Shown: piece after piece, positions 1 to 8,300 of the stretch | How positions within the stretch are numbered: the first letter of the stretch is position 1 | How the letters are laid out: every line of letters begins with the position of its first letter | Assembly: GCA_002070755.1 (NCBI GenBank) | Contig: MWDY01000178.1 | Span: forward strand, 1 to 23,705 | Direction: 5' to 3' | DNA: 23,705 nucleotides | DNA from: Spirochaetes bacterium ADurb.Bin110 | GTDB taxonomy: Bacteria > Spirochaetota > Spirochaetia > Treponematales > Rectinemataceae | Program-made: the position numbers and the translations under genes | Notes under the pieces: model-generated | The model's input: only the letters and a program-made list of their open reading frames with translations | Told to the model about the DNA's origin: nothing | Databases searched by the model: none

Positions 1-641
1 GCCTGTTTGCCTTTTGCCGAATCGTCCCAAGCACCGCCGAGCGACTTAGTCAGCACTTTGATGTTCTTATCTACCGCTTTAGCTCCCTGCTGATAACCGA
101 AGACAAATGCGCTGACTATTGGGTCGGTATCACCGCCAACGACGCCTATGACCTTGTCTTTATTTACGCCTTTTAGTGAGGTCTCTGTAGTGGTAAGCGC
201 TGCGGCCATACCCGCAAGATAGGAGCTCTGCTCAGCAAGAAAGAAGACCGATGTGATGGTCTTTTTCGGATTTTCGACTATCGTATCGATGTTGACGAAG
301 ATCTTGTTCGGATATTTATCTGCTATCGCCATGAGCTGATCCTCGAAGCCATAGGAGATGACGAAAATCACATCGGCGTACTGGACCGCTGCATCTAGCG
401 CGGGCTGGAACTTTCCTGCATCGAAGTTACATTCGATTGTGCGAGTCTGAACTTTATAATTTTTCTCGATGTTCTTGATGCCTGCCTCGCCAGAATCATA
501 AAAAGCATTATCGCCAAGTGCGCCATTTATAAGGTAGACGACCCGGTCCGTCTTGACTGCAGGACCGGCACCGAAAACATTTATTGCAGCAGCAATGATC
601 ATGACTGCCGCAATAACCACGAAATATCTTTTGCCTTTCAT
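1..641 (-). CDS. BMP (basic membrane protein/PnrA) family ABC substrate-binding protein, 3' part outside window
   Basis: The reading frame runs from an ATG at 641 off the left edge, giving about 213 N-terminal residues. The first ~25 residues (MKGKRYFVVIAAVMIIAAA...) form a Sec signal peptide without an obvious lipobox cysteine. The mature part reads VVYLINGALGDNAFYDSGEAG, then the family-typical pattern of a VQYADVIFVISYGFED segment, NIDTIVENP, FFLAEQSSYLAGMAAAL and IGVVGGDTDPIVSAFVFGYQQGAKAVD. BMP/PnrA proteins are periplasmic or surface receptors of ABC importers, typically for purine nucleosides. The ligand here cannot be told from the sequence. A strong promoter lies just upstream, and a G-rich stretch in the ggggacccc segment at 642-650 is the only ribosome-binding candidate. 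Permease and ATPase partner genes, if present, are outside the window. Confidence 0.9.
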   Translation of the reverse strand, partial: MKGKRYFVVIAAVMIIAAAINVFGAGPAVKTDRVVYLINGALGDNAFYDSGEAGIKNIEKNYKVQTRTIECNFDAGKFQPALDAAVQYADVIFVISYGFEDQLMAIADKYPNKIFVNIDTIVENPKKTITSVFFLAEQSSYLAGMAAALTTTETSLKGVNKDKVIGVVGGDTDPIVSAFVFGYQQGAKAVDKNIKVLTKSLGGAWDDSAKGKQ

Positions 642-669
642 GGGGACCCCCTAATATCATTAGCTTAAA

Positions 670-698
670 ATTATAAAGTGGGGTGCCGAAAGCGTCAA
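670..698 (-). promoter_or_regulatory. Sigma-70-type promoter of the BMP gene
   Basis: On the minus strand TTGACG (693-698) is followed by exactly 17 bases and a consensus TATAAT (670-675). Transcription would start near 663, giving a leader of about 20 nt before the ATG at 641. The -35 hexamer lies inside the first copy of a 39-bp tandem duplication. Confidence 0.8.
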
Positions 699-755
699 CC
701 TTTAACTGGCTTCCTCGTGGGGTGCCGAAAGCGTAAACCTTTAACTGGCTTACTC
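678..755. repeat. Two tandem copies of a 39-bp unit overlapping the BMP promoter
   Basis: Copy 1 (678-716) and copy 2 (717-755) are directly adjacent and differ at two positions only. The core is GTGGGGTGCCGAAAGCGT followed by a CCTTTAACTGGCTT segment. Read on the minus strand, copy 1 supplies the -35 TTGACG of the BMP promoter. Copy 2 has TTTACG at the same place and no -10 box behind it. This could be a recent slippage duplication or a doubled regulator site upstream of the promoter. Confidence 0.85.
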
Positions 756-1002
756 AAGGTTGTCTGTATTATCGATCTCATGGGATTTCGGAAGAGAAAA
801 GTGCGGATTCGTAGCAAAACTGTTGAGATTTGTTCATCCTTTAGACCTTGTTTTTATCTGTGGAACCCAGCTCAGCTCCATTATCAACATGTTCTGGATT
901 TGCTTACTTCTTCCTTGCGAGAGAATTTAGTCTATTCTATTATTTATTTGATGCTGTATGGTTTTGAGTTCACCATAGAAAAAATTCGCAGAGAGGTTGA
1001 TC
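756..1002. other. Intergenic stretch between divergent BMP and DUF134 genes
   Basis: Apart from the candidate DUF134 promoter at 915-943, I see no gene, RNA or hairpin here. A long open frame crosses it, but it begins inside the 39-bp repeats and has no recognisable protein features. Confidence 0.5.
915..943 (+). promoter_or_regulatory. Probable promoter of the DUF134 gene
   Basis: TTGCGA (915-920), a 17-base spacer and TATTAT (938-943), about 60 nt before the GTG start. The spacer contains TTAGTCTAT (927-935), the same nine bases found in the spacer of the PadR promoter, again just before a TATTAT -10 box. Confidence 0.5.
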
Positions 1003-1407
1003 GTGCCAAGGCCAATGAAATATAGAATAGTCAATGGACGTCCTGTAACCAATATTTTTAAGCCTGCGGGAATTCCGCAGTGCGACCTGGAAGAAATCGT
1101 ACTCACGCTCGATGAACTTGAGGCACTCCGTTTGGCGGATCTCGAAGGGCTATATCAAGAAAAAGCTGCAGAAAACATGGGCATATCTCGACAGACCTTC
1201 GGGAATATTGTTGAATTGGCGCGCAAAAAAGTAGCCGATGTGCTCGTCAATGGCAAATCGCTCCGTATCGAGGGCGGTTTTGTGGATCTGAATCCGCAGA
1301 TGTTCATGTGCGCAGATTGCGGTCAGAGATGGAAAATGCCCGGTGAAAGCGAAAAGCCCCAAAATTGCCCTTGCTGTGGAAGCGCAAATATTAGTACTTC
1401 GCTTTGA
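1003..1407 (+). CDS. DUF134 family HTH regulator with C-terminal zinc ribbon
   Basis: A 134-residue protein of the DUF134 family (predicted DNA-binding proteins of anaerobes and archaea). The family's usual MPRP start is matched by the GTG at 1003, preceded by GAGAGG at 991-996 with 6-nt spacing, so I prefer it to the TTG at 997. Residues ~30-80 hold the conserved LTLDELEALRLADLEGLYQEKAAENMGISRQTFGNIV, a sigma-70 region-4-like helix-turn-helix. Two cysteine pairs, C103/C106 and C122/C125, form a probable zinc ribbon. DUF134 genes commonly sit beside NifX/NifB-like, Mrp/NBP35, DUF5320 and MBL genes, all of which occur in this window. The target genes are unknown. It may be co-transcribed with the radical SAM gene 159 nt downstream. 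Confidence 0.88.
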   Translation: MPRPMKYRIVNGRPVTNIFKPAGIPQCDLEEIVLTLDELEALRLADLEGLYQEKAAENMGISRQTFGNIVELARKKVADVLVNGKSLRIEGGFVDLNPQMFMCADCGQRWKMPGESEKPQNCPCCGSANISTSL

Positions 1408-1481
1408 ACGCTGATTATTCAATCGCTGATCAGGCGAGGTAGCGGGCGAAGTATTGGAAGAGTAAGAGGGGCTGGCTCGGG

Positions 1482-1526
1482 ATTAGGCTGCAGAGTATTA
1501 GGCTGTGGCGGATTAGGCTGCGGAGG
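1482..1526. repeat. Three tandem copies of a 15-bp unit (ATTAGGCTG...)
   Basis: ATTAGGCTG recurs at 1482, 1497 and 1512, an exact 15-bp period, with variable 6-base tails. It lies in a strongly purine-rich stretch (about 1430-1560) between the DUF134 and radical SAM genes. No protein frame uses it. It could be a slippage product or an untranslated leader element. Confidence 0.75.
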
Positions 1527-1566
1527 AGAAGAAGGGTTGGGCGAAGTGTGAGGCGGGAGGTAACAT

Positions 1567-2544
1567 ATGTATGCATACGGCCTTGTGCCGTCGCGCAGAT
1601 TTGGGCGCTCTCTTGGTGTAAGCCCGATTCCCGAAAAAACATGCAGCTATTCGTGCGTCTATTGTCAACTTGGCCGAACGAAAAATCTGACTCCTGTGCG
1701 GCAAAGCTTCTTCGACCAAAATGCCATTTTTAGCGACATTGAGAAAGTCGCTCGCGCGAACAAAGGGAATATCGATTATATAACATTTGTGGGAGATGGC
1801 GAACCAACACTGAGCATCGATCTGGGCTCATTGATTCGCCGCTGTAGGCAGAGTTTTTCATATAGAACCGCAGTAATTACAAATGGTTCGCTTTTTTGGC
1901 AGAAAGAAGTGCGGGAAGATTTGATGGATGCGGACGTCGTCAATATCACGATGGCCACCAGTGATGCGCAAACATTTCATCGCATGCATCGACCACATCC
2001 ACGTATCGATTTTGAACAGGTACAGCAAGGGATTCTTGATTTCGCCGCCGTGTTCCGGGGAGAAATCTGGGTCGAAATCATGCTCGTTGATACTGTCAAT
2101 ACTGATGACGAAAGAATGAATGCCCTCAAAGCACGCATCGATGCAGTTCATCCTGCGCGAAGGTATGTGATGGTACCCACAAGGCCGCCTGCGGAACCAT
2201 GGGTGCATATTCCATCTCCTGAGATCATAATGAAAGCTCTGTCGCTTTTCGGGGGTACAGACATTACTCAGCCAGAGGAAGGCGCATTTGGGCTCGACGG
2301 ATTCTCCTCAGCATCCGAAGCGATCATTGAAATATGTCATCGCCATCCTCTGCGGCTTTCTCAGGCAAGGTCAATTGAGGGGCGTTTTTCGCAAAATACA
2401 CTCGACGATCTGCTCTCGAGTGGGAAATTGCGTGTTGTTGAGTACCAAGATCATAAATATGTGGTACCTTCTGAATTTGTCTTCGGGATAGGGGTCGCAT
2501 GGAATGATCTAAGAAAGGGGATGGCTCGCGTAAATGTACGGTAA
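1567..2544 (+). CDS. Radical SAM protein, COG0731 type
   Basis: 325 residues. The radical SAM cluster motif CxxxCxxC is C26-SYS-C30-VY-C33, within the characteristic SLGVSPIPEKTCSYSCVYCQLG opening, which points to the COG0731 group of Fe-S oxidoreductases related to wyosine/MoaA-like enzymes. GDGEP at 76-80 is the glycine-rich SAM-contact motif. The C-terminal ~75 residues (after about 250: LRLSQARSIEGRFSQNTLDDLLSSGKLRVVEY) look like a small winged-helix domain, a common appendix in this group. The start is ATG 1567, with GGGAGG at 1555-1560 and an in-frame TAA directly upstream at 1561. The substrate is unknown. It shares a neighbourhood with DUF134, NifX and Mrp genes, so a role in metal or Fe-S handling is possible but inferred. 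A hairpin terminator follows. Confidence 0.88.
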   Translation: MYAYGLVPSRRFGRSLGVSPIPEKTCSYSCVYCQLGRTKNLTPVRQSFFDQNAIFSDIEKVARANKGNIDYITFVGDGEPTLSIDLGSLIRRCRQSFSYRTAVITNGSLFWQKEVREDLMDADVVNITMATSDAQTFHRMHRPHPRIDFEQVQQGILDFAAVFRGEIWVEIMLVDTVNTDDERMNALKARIDAVHPARRYVMVPTRPPAEPWVHIPSPEIIMKALSLFGGTDITQPEEGAFGLDGFSSASEAIIEICHRHPLRLSQARSIEGRFSQNTLDDLLSSGKLRVVEYQDHKYVVPSEFVFGIGVAWNDLRKGMARVNVR

Positions 2545-2583
2545 AAGAAATGTTACGTACATCTTGTTAACTTACACATATAG

Positions 2584-2620
2584 AAAAAGGCTGCCCAAAC
2601 GGAATAGACAGCCTCTTTTC
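2584..2620. terminator. Bidirectional terminator between convergent radical SAM and DUF5320 genes
   Basis: AGGCTG (2588-2593) pairs with CAGCCT (2609-2614) around a 15-nt loop. An A-run precedes and CTTTTCT follows, so a T-tract is available on both strands. The position between the two gene ends (2544 and 2691) fits use in both directions. Confidence 0.7.
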
Positions 2621-2690
2621 TGTTCAGCTTCATGGCGCTTGAATTAGTCATTTGACTTCATTGAGGGATCAATAGAGCGCCGCTCGCTGG

Positions 2691-2999
2691 TTATGCGCTG
2701 GGATTCTCGCCCTTTTCTTTTTTGAGCGCCCCGATTTGAGCTTTAAGCGCTTCGAGCCTCATTTCAAGGGCCTTCTGCTCATTTTCCAGTGCTTGTCTTT
2801 GCATGTCTTCGGTAATGGGCATGTAAGGTACGCCACCCCATGCGGCTCCCGATTCAGCACTTCTCCATCCACATCCCCTCAAGTGCCTTCCACCCATTCT
2901 TCTTCCATAGCCCAGTCCGAGACCTGTACCGCAATATCCAAGTCCGCGACCTGTAAGAGAACCATGACCCATTGGTCCAGTACCATCAAAATATGGCAT
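2691..2999 (-). CDS. DUF5320 family small glycine-rich protein
   Basis: 102 residues. The N-terminal half is rich in glycine with the family signature MPYFDGTGPMGHGSLTGRGLGYC, two cysteines (C23, C43) and several histidines and arginines. Residues ~62-97 form a charged helix (DMQRQALENEQKALEMRLEALKAQIGALKKEK), probably a coiled coil. Two ATG codons compete: at 3005 the GGAGGT ribosome site abuts the start, while at 2999 the spacing is about 6 nt and the protein begins with the family-typical MP. I chose 2999. DUF5320 proteins have no established function. They recur beside NifX, Mrp/NBP35 and PadR genes, and a metal or cluster-related role is only a guess. The gene follows PadR by 32 nt on the same strand and is probably in its operon. 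Confidence 0.82.
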   Translation of the reverse strand: MPYFDGTGPMGHGSLTGRGLGYCGTGLGLGYGRRMGGRHLRGCGWRSAESGAAWGGVPYMPITEDMQRQALENEQKALEMRLEALKAQIGALKKEKGENPSA

Positions 3000-3031
3000 A
3001 ATCATACCTCCAGAATTTCAATTAGCAATCG

Positions 3032-3427
3032 CTACGGATGCCTTTTATTTGCTGCATTATAAGCAGCTTCAATCGCTTCGATTTCCTGTTTTCTTTCCCT
3101 GAGTTCTTCAACCAACTGCGAAAGAACTTTTGACCCTTGCGGAGTTATTCCATATACCCTTCGCTGAGGGCCCAAGCTCTTTTCATCCAACGAAGTTGAC
3201 ACGAGCCCTTCGATCTCGAGCCCACGCAATGCCCGATAAATAATGCTGATATCGAGTGCCCCTGGAGAAAAGCCGAATTGAGCGAGTTCATTTGCCAAGC
3301 TATATCCATAGCTTTTTTTCTGATAAAGGAGCACCAAGAGGCATGTCTGCAAAAACCTTATTCCACCCCGCATCGGAGCCATACCTCTATTTCTGCCGTA
3401 GCCTGGCCCTCTGTGTCTTTCTGGCAT
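3032..3427 (-). CDS. PadR family transcriptional regulator
   Basis: 131 residues, the usual size of a short PadR (subfamily 2-like) repressor. After a Gly/Arg-rich N-terminus (residues 1-22) the winged-helix domain runs from ~24 to 105: FLQTCLLVLLYQKKSYGYSLANELAQFGF, then DISIIYRALRGLEIEGLV (the recognition helix and wing region) and RRVYGITPQGSKVLSQLVEELRERKQEIEAIEAAY, which leads into the C-terminal dimerisation helix. An AGGAG ribosome site lies 7 nt before the ATG at 3427. It is the first gene of a two-gene unit with DUF5320. The promoter carries a perfect palindrome in its spacer, so self-repression is likely. The inducer is unknown. Confidence 0.92.
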   Translation of the reverse strand: MPERHRGPGYGRNRGMAPMRGGIRFLQTCLLVLLYQKKSYGYSLANELAQFGFSPGALDISIIYRALRGLEIEGLVSTSLDEKSLGPQRRVYGITPQGSKVLSQLVEELRERKQEIEAIEAAYNAANKRHP

Positions 3428-3450
3428 TGCCTTCTCCTTTTCTCTAATGA

Positions 3451-3479
3451 ATAATAATAGTCTATAGACTAATTGTCAA
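3451..3479 (-). promoter_or_regulatory. PadR promoter with embedded palindromic operator
   Basis: Minus strand: TTGACA (3474-3479), 17-base spacer, TATTAT (3451-3456). The spacer holds the perfect 14-bp palindrome TAGTCTATAGACTA at 3458-3471. A dyad between -35 and -10 immediately upstream of a PadR gene is the classic arrangement for autorepression. Confidence 0.82.
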
Positions 3480-3739
3480 TAGATGGAATAGGCCGATCTT
3501 CTTTGAAAAAAATTCGTAATGGAACATGTAGTATTGAAGAGAAGTTTCCAGACTTTGACAGTGGCGAATTAGGTTCAATCAAATAATTCGTGATATTGGA
3601 AATATTAAAAGTACTCAATTTGAAAATTTATAACATATTATTGTTTGGTTATGTTTGGCTACATAATGCCTCATCATAAAATTTAACCGAGACGCAATTG
3701 ATGACTCAGGATATTTTCTCACCACCCATGCGTTCTCAT
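3480..3739. other. AT-rich intergenic stretch before the transposase relic
   Basis: No convincing gene, RNA or terminator seen. Part of it (about 3615-3740) may be decayed sequence downstream of the transposase relic. Confidence 0.4.
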
Positions 3740-4266
3740 CGCGTATCTCTACCAGTCTTTTATTGCTATGGGCATGATGGAGTTTGTTGTGTGCAGTATC
3801 AAGGTTACCGCGCAGCACTACAGGATCATAGCTCGCTTTGAGTACCAAAAGTCCTTTTTTTGTCGTAAGCGACACAAGCGGACGTATTGACAGTTTTTCT
3901 GTTCCACGAAGGGATTTTCATTCTTGTGGTAACTGCGTAAGCGGGTGAAGGCAATCTGTTCGCTTCTGCACCAGTCACAGACCTGCGTATTGAGGAACTC
4001 CGAGCCATTGTCGGAATCGATGGCGTTGAGGGTGCAGCAGAACTCATGCTCGACTGAAGCACTGCTGTGAAACATGGTATCGATTTTCCAGGTATCCAAG
4101 CCGCTGTTCGCCAAAGCCATAGAAGGTTCTCACCGAGATCGTAGTCCTGTAGCAATTGACAGCTTTACCTGCCATGTAGTGCCGCTTTATAAAACCAAGA
4201 AGATTGTTTTTCTTTGGCAAGTAAGCGATCGATGGTAGCAGGGCTGATGGCAGGAAGCACAGCATT
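3740..4266 (-). pseudogene. Degenerate integrase-core (ISNCY/IS481-like) transposase
   Basis: Pieces of one transposase occur in order but in different frames on the minus strand: LPAISPATIDRLLAKEK (from 4266, ended by an in-frame stop), TISVRTFYGFGEQRLGYLE, KIDTMFHSSASVEHEFCCTLNA, IDSDNGSEFLNTQVCDWC, YHKNENPFVEQKN, and SYDPVVLRGNLDTAHNKLHHAH. D(S)DNGSEF and NPFVEQKN carry the second aspartate and the glutamate of an rve-type DDE site. LNA runs directly into IDSDNGSEF, which suggests loss of roughly 35 residues that normally lie between these motifs; this is inferred from memory of the family. The N-terminus is also missing. The gene is non-functional. It abuts a second relic at 4266/4267. 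Confidence 0.75.
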
Positions 4267-4991
4267 ATGTACTATGATGTAACCAACTACTACTTCGAAA
4301 TCGATGATGCTGACGTTTCAACAGGCAATGGAACAAGCGATCATCGATTTCACGAACATGAAGCGAATTTTTTATAGCTGACAAGGGGATGATGAGTGTA
4401 CTGAACATTCTAAAGATCCGGCAGCAGCAGAATGGCTATGTGATGAGTCAATCGGTGAGCAAGTCCGATGATGCAACAAAGGCTTATTTATACTATCCGA
4501 AGAAGGCTATACGGAATTCTTTGATGCAGAGGGCGCTCTTACCTATAAGCTAAAAGAGCGAACCATCCCACCGCGGTGAGCACCACAGGTCAACTCGATG
4601 TTGAATGGGACAAAGACAAGCTAGCAGAAGATGAGAAGTATGACGGTTATTATCTGCTCTGCACCAATGTGATCGGCACGACACATATCCTGCATAACAA
4701 AAAGCCCGACTTTGCTTACTACCGTAACGATGGATTTTTAACATTTGTCTTCCTGATCTTTGAACGGGTGTTGGAATACACAATGGACTGGAAGTATTCG
4801 GCTGCGAGCATCCAGTATTCGATTTCCCATCTCAATGGCCAGCAGTTACCGAATTTCAATGTCTATCTGTTCGCTTATTACTACCAAATCATCAGAGATA
4901 TTTAAAAATCTTCAACATAGACCTTTCAAGGAAATCCCTTAGACAAATAGATATCCGAATGCTTCTGGCGCAAACAAAGAAAATAAATTAA
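4267..4991 (+). pseudogene. Degenerate IS1634-family (IS4-type DDE) transposase
   Basis: Fragments in IS1634 order on the plus strand: MYYDVTNYYFEIDD (from 4267); ADKGMMS...QNGYVMSQSVSKSDDATKAYL (from about 4376); after a frameshift EEGYTEFFDAEGALTYKLKERTIPPR; then VEWDKDKLAEDEKYDGYYLLCTNV; then FLTFVFLIFERVLEYTMDWKYSAASIQYSISHLNGQQLPNFNVYLFAYY (to 4903); and in another frame FNIDLSRKSLRQIDIRMLLAQTKKIN with a stop at 4989-4991. YYDVT and ADKGMMS are family catalytic-region motifs. The intervening parts are deleted, so it is a dead remnant of an originally ~550-residue transposase. I could not find terminal inverted repeats. Confidence 0.75.
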
Positions 4992-5084
4992 GACTTTTGA
5001 AAATAGACAAACAATTCTATGTAACTCTTCGCGTTGATTAACACTTTGCAGTTACAATAATTTCTAGTCATTTTTGACCTTCGG
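4992..5084. other. AT-rich spacer after the IS1634 relic
   Basis: Nothing gene-like seen. It is probably the former right flank or end of the transposon, but no inverted repeat could be paired. Confidence 0.35.
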
Positions 5085-5338
5085 ACTGTCAAAGTCAAGA
5101 TATATCATCCAAGCGAACCATGGAAGGGAAAGATCGTCGAACTGCCGGACAACGCATATGATGACAGACAAGTCTACCTTGATAGAATGTTTGCGTCGCA
5201 AAAATGGCAAAGGAAGTAGACCTCGCCATGGTAAAAGCGATGATGGACAAAACCATTCAGCAAGGCGGACCAGCGGTAGAAGGTGATCTCTTTGGCATGG
5301 TTTTGCAGGTTATTGTAATACCCGAAGACATGAGGTTG
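5085..5338 (+). pseudogene. Unrecognised frameshifted gene fragment
   Basis: A coding-like stretch TVKVKIYHPSEPWKGKIVEL, continuing PDNAYDDRQVYLDRMFASQK, ends at TAG 5217-5219. A second frame from 5204 continues in the same style: MAKEVDLAMVKAMMDKTIQQ, GGPAVEGDLFGMVLQVIV. Together they look like one protein broken by a frameshift near 5205, without a start and cut short where the DUF499 gene ends at 5339. I do not recognise the family. It marks the left border of the defence island. No terminator for the island operon could be found here. Confidence 0.4.
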
Positions 5339-8300
5339 CTATTCCGTCTCAAATCCCTGATTGTCAAACTTCAGTGCGTTCGCGTTTTCGGTCACTGTCC
5401 GGACAAGCGTCTCATTGGCACCCTCTGGCAGCTCGGCCTGGATTTCGAGGGTGACAGTAATGCGAGCACCTTTCTGTACAGATAAATGCGTGATAACTTC
5501 TTCAGCAATTCTACCTGCGTCGCGTCCAACACGGTCAGGATCGAGTGTAACAACACCATGGAACCGCTTGAAGCGGGGTGCAGAAGCTGCAAAAGATGAT
5601 CGTTGAGGCGGCGCCTCTGGCGCAGAGTCGCTGATCACTACGATGGAGCGGGCATGGAACCCTTCAAGTTCAACATCGACAGTATAGGTCCCCGTCGTGT
5701 CGCCTGCTTGATACACTCCCAATCCATCAATCTCGCCCCCTGATGCTGACCATGCTGCGCGAGACACAGGCAGTGTTCTGCCCTCAGCATCGTAGGCGGT
5801 TAGGCTAAATGATACCTTTGAGGCGCGCGGTAACTCCACGCGTTCAGGCGTGAGAACTATTCGTGAAGGTTTTGCTTCTCTTTCCATCTGTTGAAGAGCG
5901 ATGTCGGGTTTAACGAGAAGGCCTTCGCTGTTTTCGTCATTCAGTGCGATTGTCCGACCAGCACGCAGCCCCTTGAACCGCTGTGCGTTTTCATCCCACG
6001 AATCCGCCCACGCGAAGGAATCGCGTTCCCACGTAAGAAGCGAAACACCGTTACGTACACACTCGAGCAGTACGGACGGACTCACCAGTCTGGGAAGGTA
6101 GATATACCTTGCATAATCTTCGGCGAGTTGCTTTATGCTCACACAGTCGCCTCGCCAGAGCGGGATTCTGTCAAGGTCCATTCTGAGGCGAGTCGGTGCG
6201 TAACTGAGGATAAGCAATTCTTCATTGCGCAGTTTTTTGCTCGCACGAGCTGCCAAAGGTTCCTGGCCGCTTATTTTGATGCTTTGCCACACAATAGCTG
6301 CTTGCGGTGATTGTTGCTGGTCAGGCACCAGAAGCCACTGATAAGTCTCAGGCACACGGGCGGTGACTGTTGCATCGGATGCTGCAAGCTGCTGCTCTGC
6401 TTGACGTACCTGGAAAGGGGACAGATTGAGCTGATCCTTCTGGGAAATGATCGATTTCCATGCTAGGAATTTGCGCACCGCTTCATCCAAATCCTGTAGG
6501 CGACCTTTATCTGCCACAAGGAATACTAGTGTATTCCTATAAAGTCTCGGAGAATTCCCTCGAGATTCCAAGATTCGCTTTGCCTCTTCCATTCCGGGGC
6601 TATCAGAATCTTTCGAGTAGGGATAATCGATTCCAAGTACCACAAGGCGTGTGTCCAGGTCATCAGGTACATCCTGCCCCCCGTGAGGGAAAGTATGTAT
6701 TCGGCTGAAATCTCCTTTCTGACGGAGGTCAGCCCGCATGCGCGTTTCAATTTCCTGCACAACGGCATCTGGATCGTGACTAAGTTGTTCTGCTCTGTCT
6801 TCTGCAAGTTTGGTTACAGTAGGTTGAGTGGAATACCAAAAATGACTTCCATCCTGGAATAGATAAGTGGCAGAGCTTGCAAGCCTTCGTAGTGCGTCGC
6901 CAAAAACAGTCGGTGATTCTCCCGGCATAACACTGCCAAGCTTGATCCGCCGATCTTCAATGCCATGGTGTGCAGCATCGGTAATGGGCGCAGAGCCTAG
7001 ATAGATCGTTCTTGCTACACGTCGGGTAGCGGCAAATTTGCCTAAGTTTGGCACTTCTGAATCGATCTTCAACGGAAGAGAGTCAGGACCATCAACCTCC
7101 TTCTCAATGATGGGTACCCAGTTATCACTGAGATAGCGTGTCATTTCAGATTGAACACGGGGATCATCTACGGGAATATTTGCTGGCATTATAAGGGGAT
7201 TCCGATCACCTTTTTCCCACAAACTGTGGATGACCGCTGCCATGAGACGCAGTACTCCTCTTGTGCGCTGAAACTTGAGAAGCGTTGACCAATCGCCATA
7301 CAACCGGTCGAAGACTTCCGGATGGATTGGATATGCGGCCCTAAGCCGCTTCTCGTACTCCACGGTGCGACATTCTGGAGGGAATTCTTGCTGTTGCGCC
7401 ATATAAAAATTCGAGAAAGCCCGCGTCACAGTATCCCGATCCTTGAAGTGCGATGCATCTCCCAAGGGTTCAAACAATCGACGACGAACGATTTCAAAAC
7501 TTTCTTCTGCTGTTGCAGGACGCCAGGATGATTCCAGTCTCCCCACAACATTACGAAGCCGGATGAGGGCTTCTCGACCCTGCTCGCCTCCCACTTCTGC
7601 ATTGTCTGCAAGTGTATGCGGAGAGCCGGTATCATCGGATGCCGGTAGACTTATCACAAGCAAACAATTCTTCGCCAGTTTAGCCGATTCGGTGAGCGCC
7701 TGTGCAAAGCTGAAATGTGTCTCAAAGTCGCCCCCGGGTAAGTCTCTGTCGCCGTGGAGTTGACGGGCGTATGCCACCCATTCGTCGATGAGCACGAGAC
7801 ACGGACCATATTCATTAAAGAGAATCCTTAAGGCATCGCCCGGACTTGTTGCGTTCTGATCATCAAGCGCGATACGGTTATACGCGGCTTTGCCACCTAG
7901 CTGCCAAGCCAGCTCTCCCCAAAGCGTATGTACGGTCGTACCATCAGGCTTTATCGAAGGTTGGCCCGGAGAGATACGGTTACCCACCAATATCACTCTG
8001 TTGACCTCAGGAAGCCTGCTGACACCTGCAGTCCTCATCACTTCATCAATCCCAACAAGTTCACCTGGATTAACTCCAGAAAAGAGATGATAAAGAGCAA
8101 GCATTGAGTGGGTTTTGCCACCACCAAAATTGGTCTGCAATTGTATTACAGGATCTCCGGTATTGGTCGCTAATCGCCTAATAGCACCGATTAGCAGATT
8201 CTTAAGACTCTCCGTCAGATAAGTTCTTCTAAAGAATTCTGTAGGATTCTTATATTCCGGACTGCCCTCACCAAGGTACACCTGCCACAGATCAGCTGCA

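Noticed and set aside
678..755. CRISPR array
   Set aside because: The 39-bp units are directly adjacent without spacers and there are only two; no cas genes nearby.
678..1025. 115-residue open frame across the 39-bp repeats
   Set aside because: It starts inside the duplication, repeats its own N-terminus because of it, has no ribosome site, and overlaps the real DUF134 start.
5891..6310. 139-residue plus-strand open frame opposite DUF499
   Set aside because: Antisense shadow of the long DUF499 frame; no recognisable domain.
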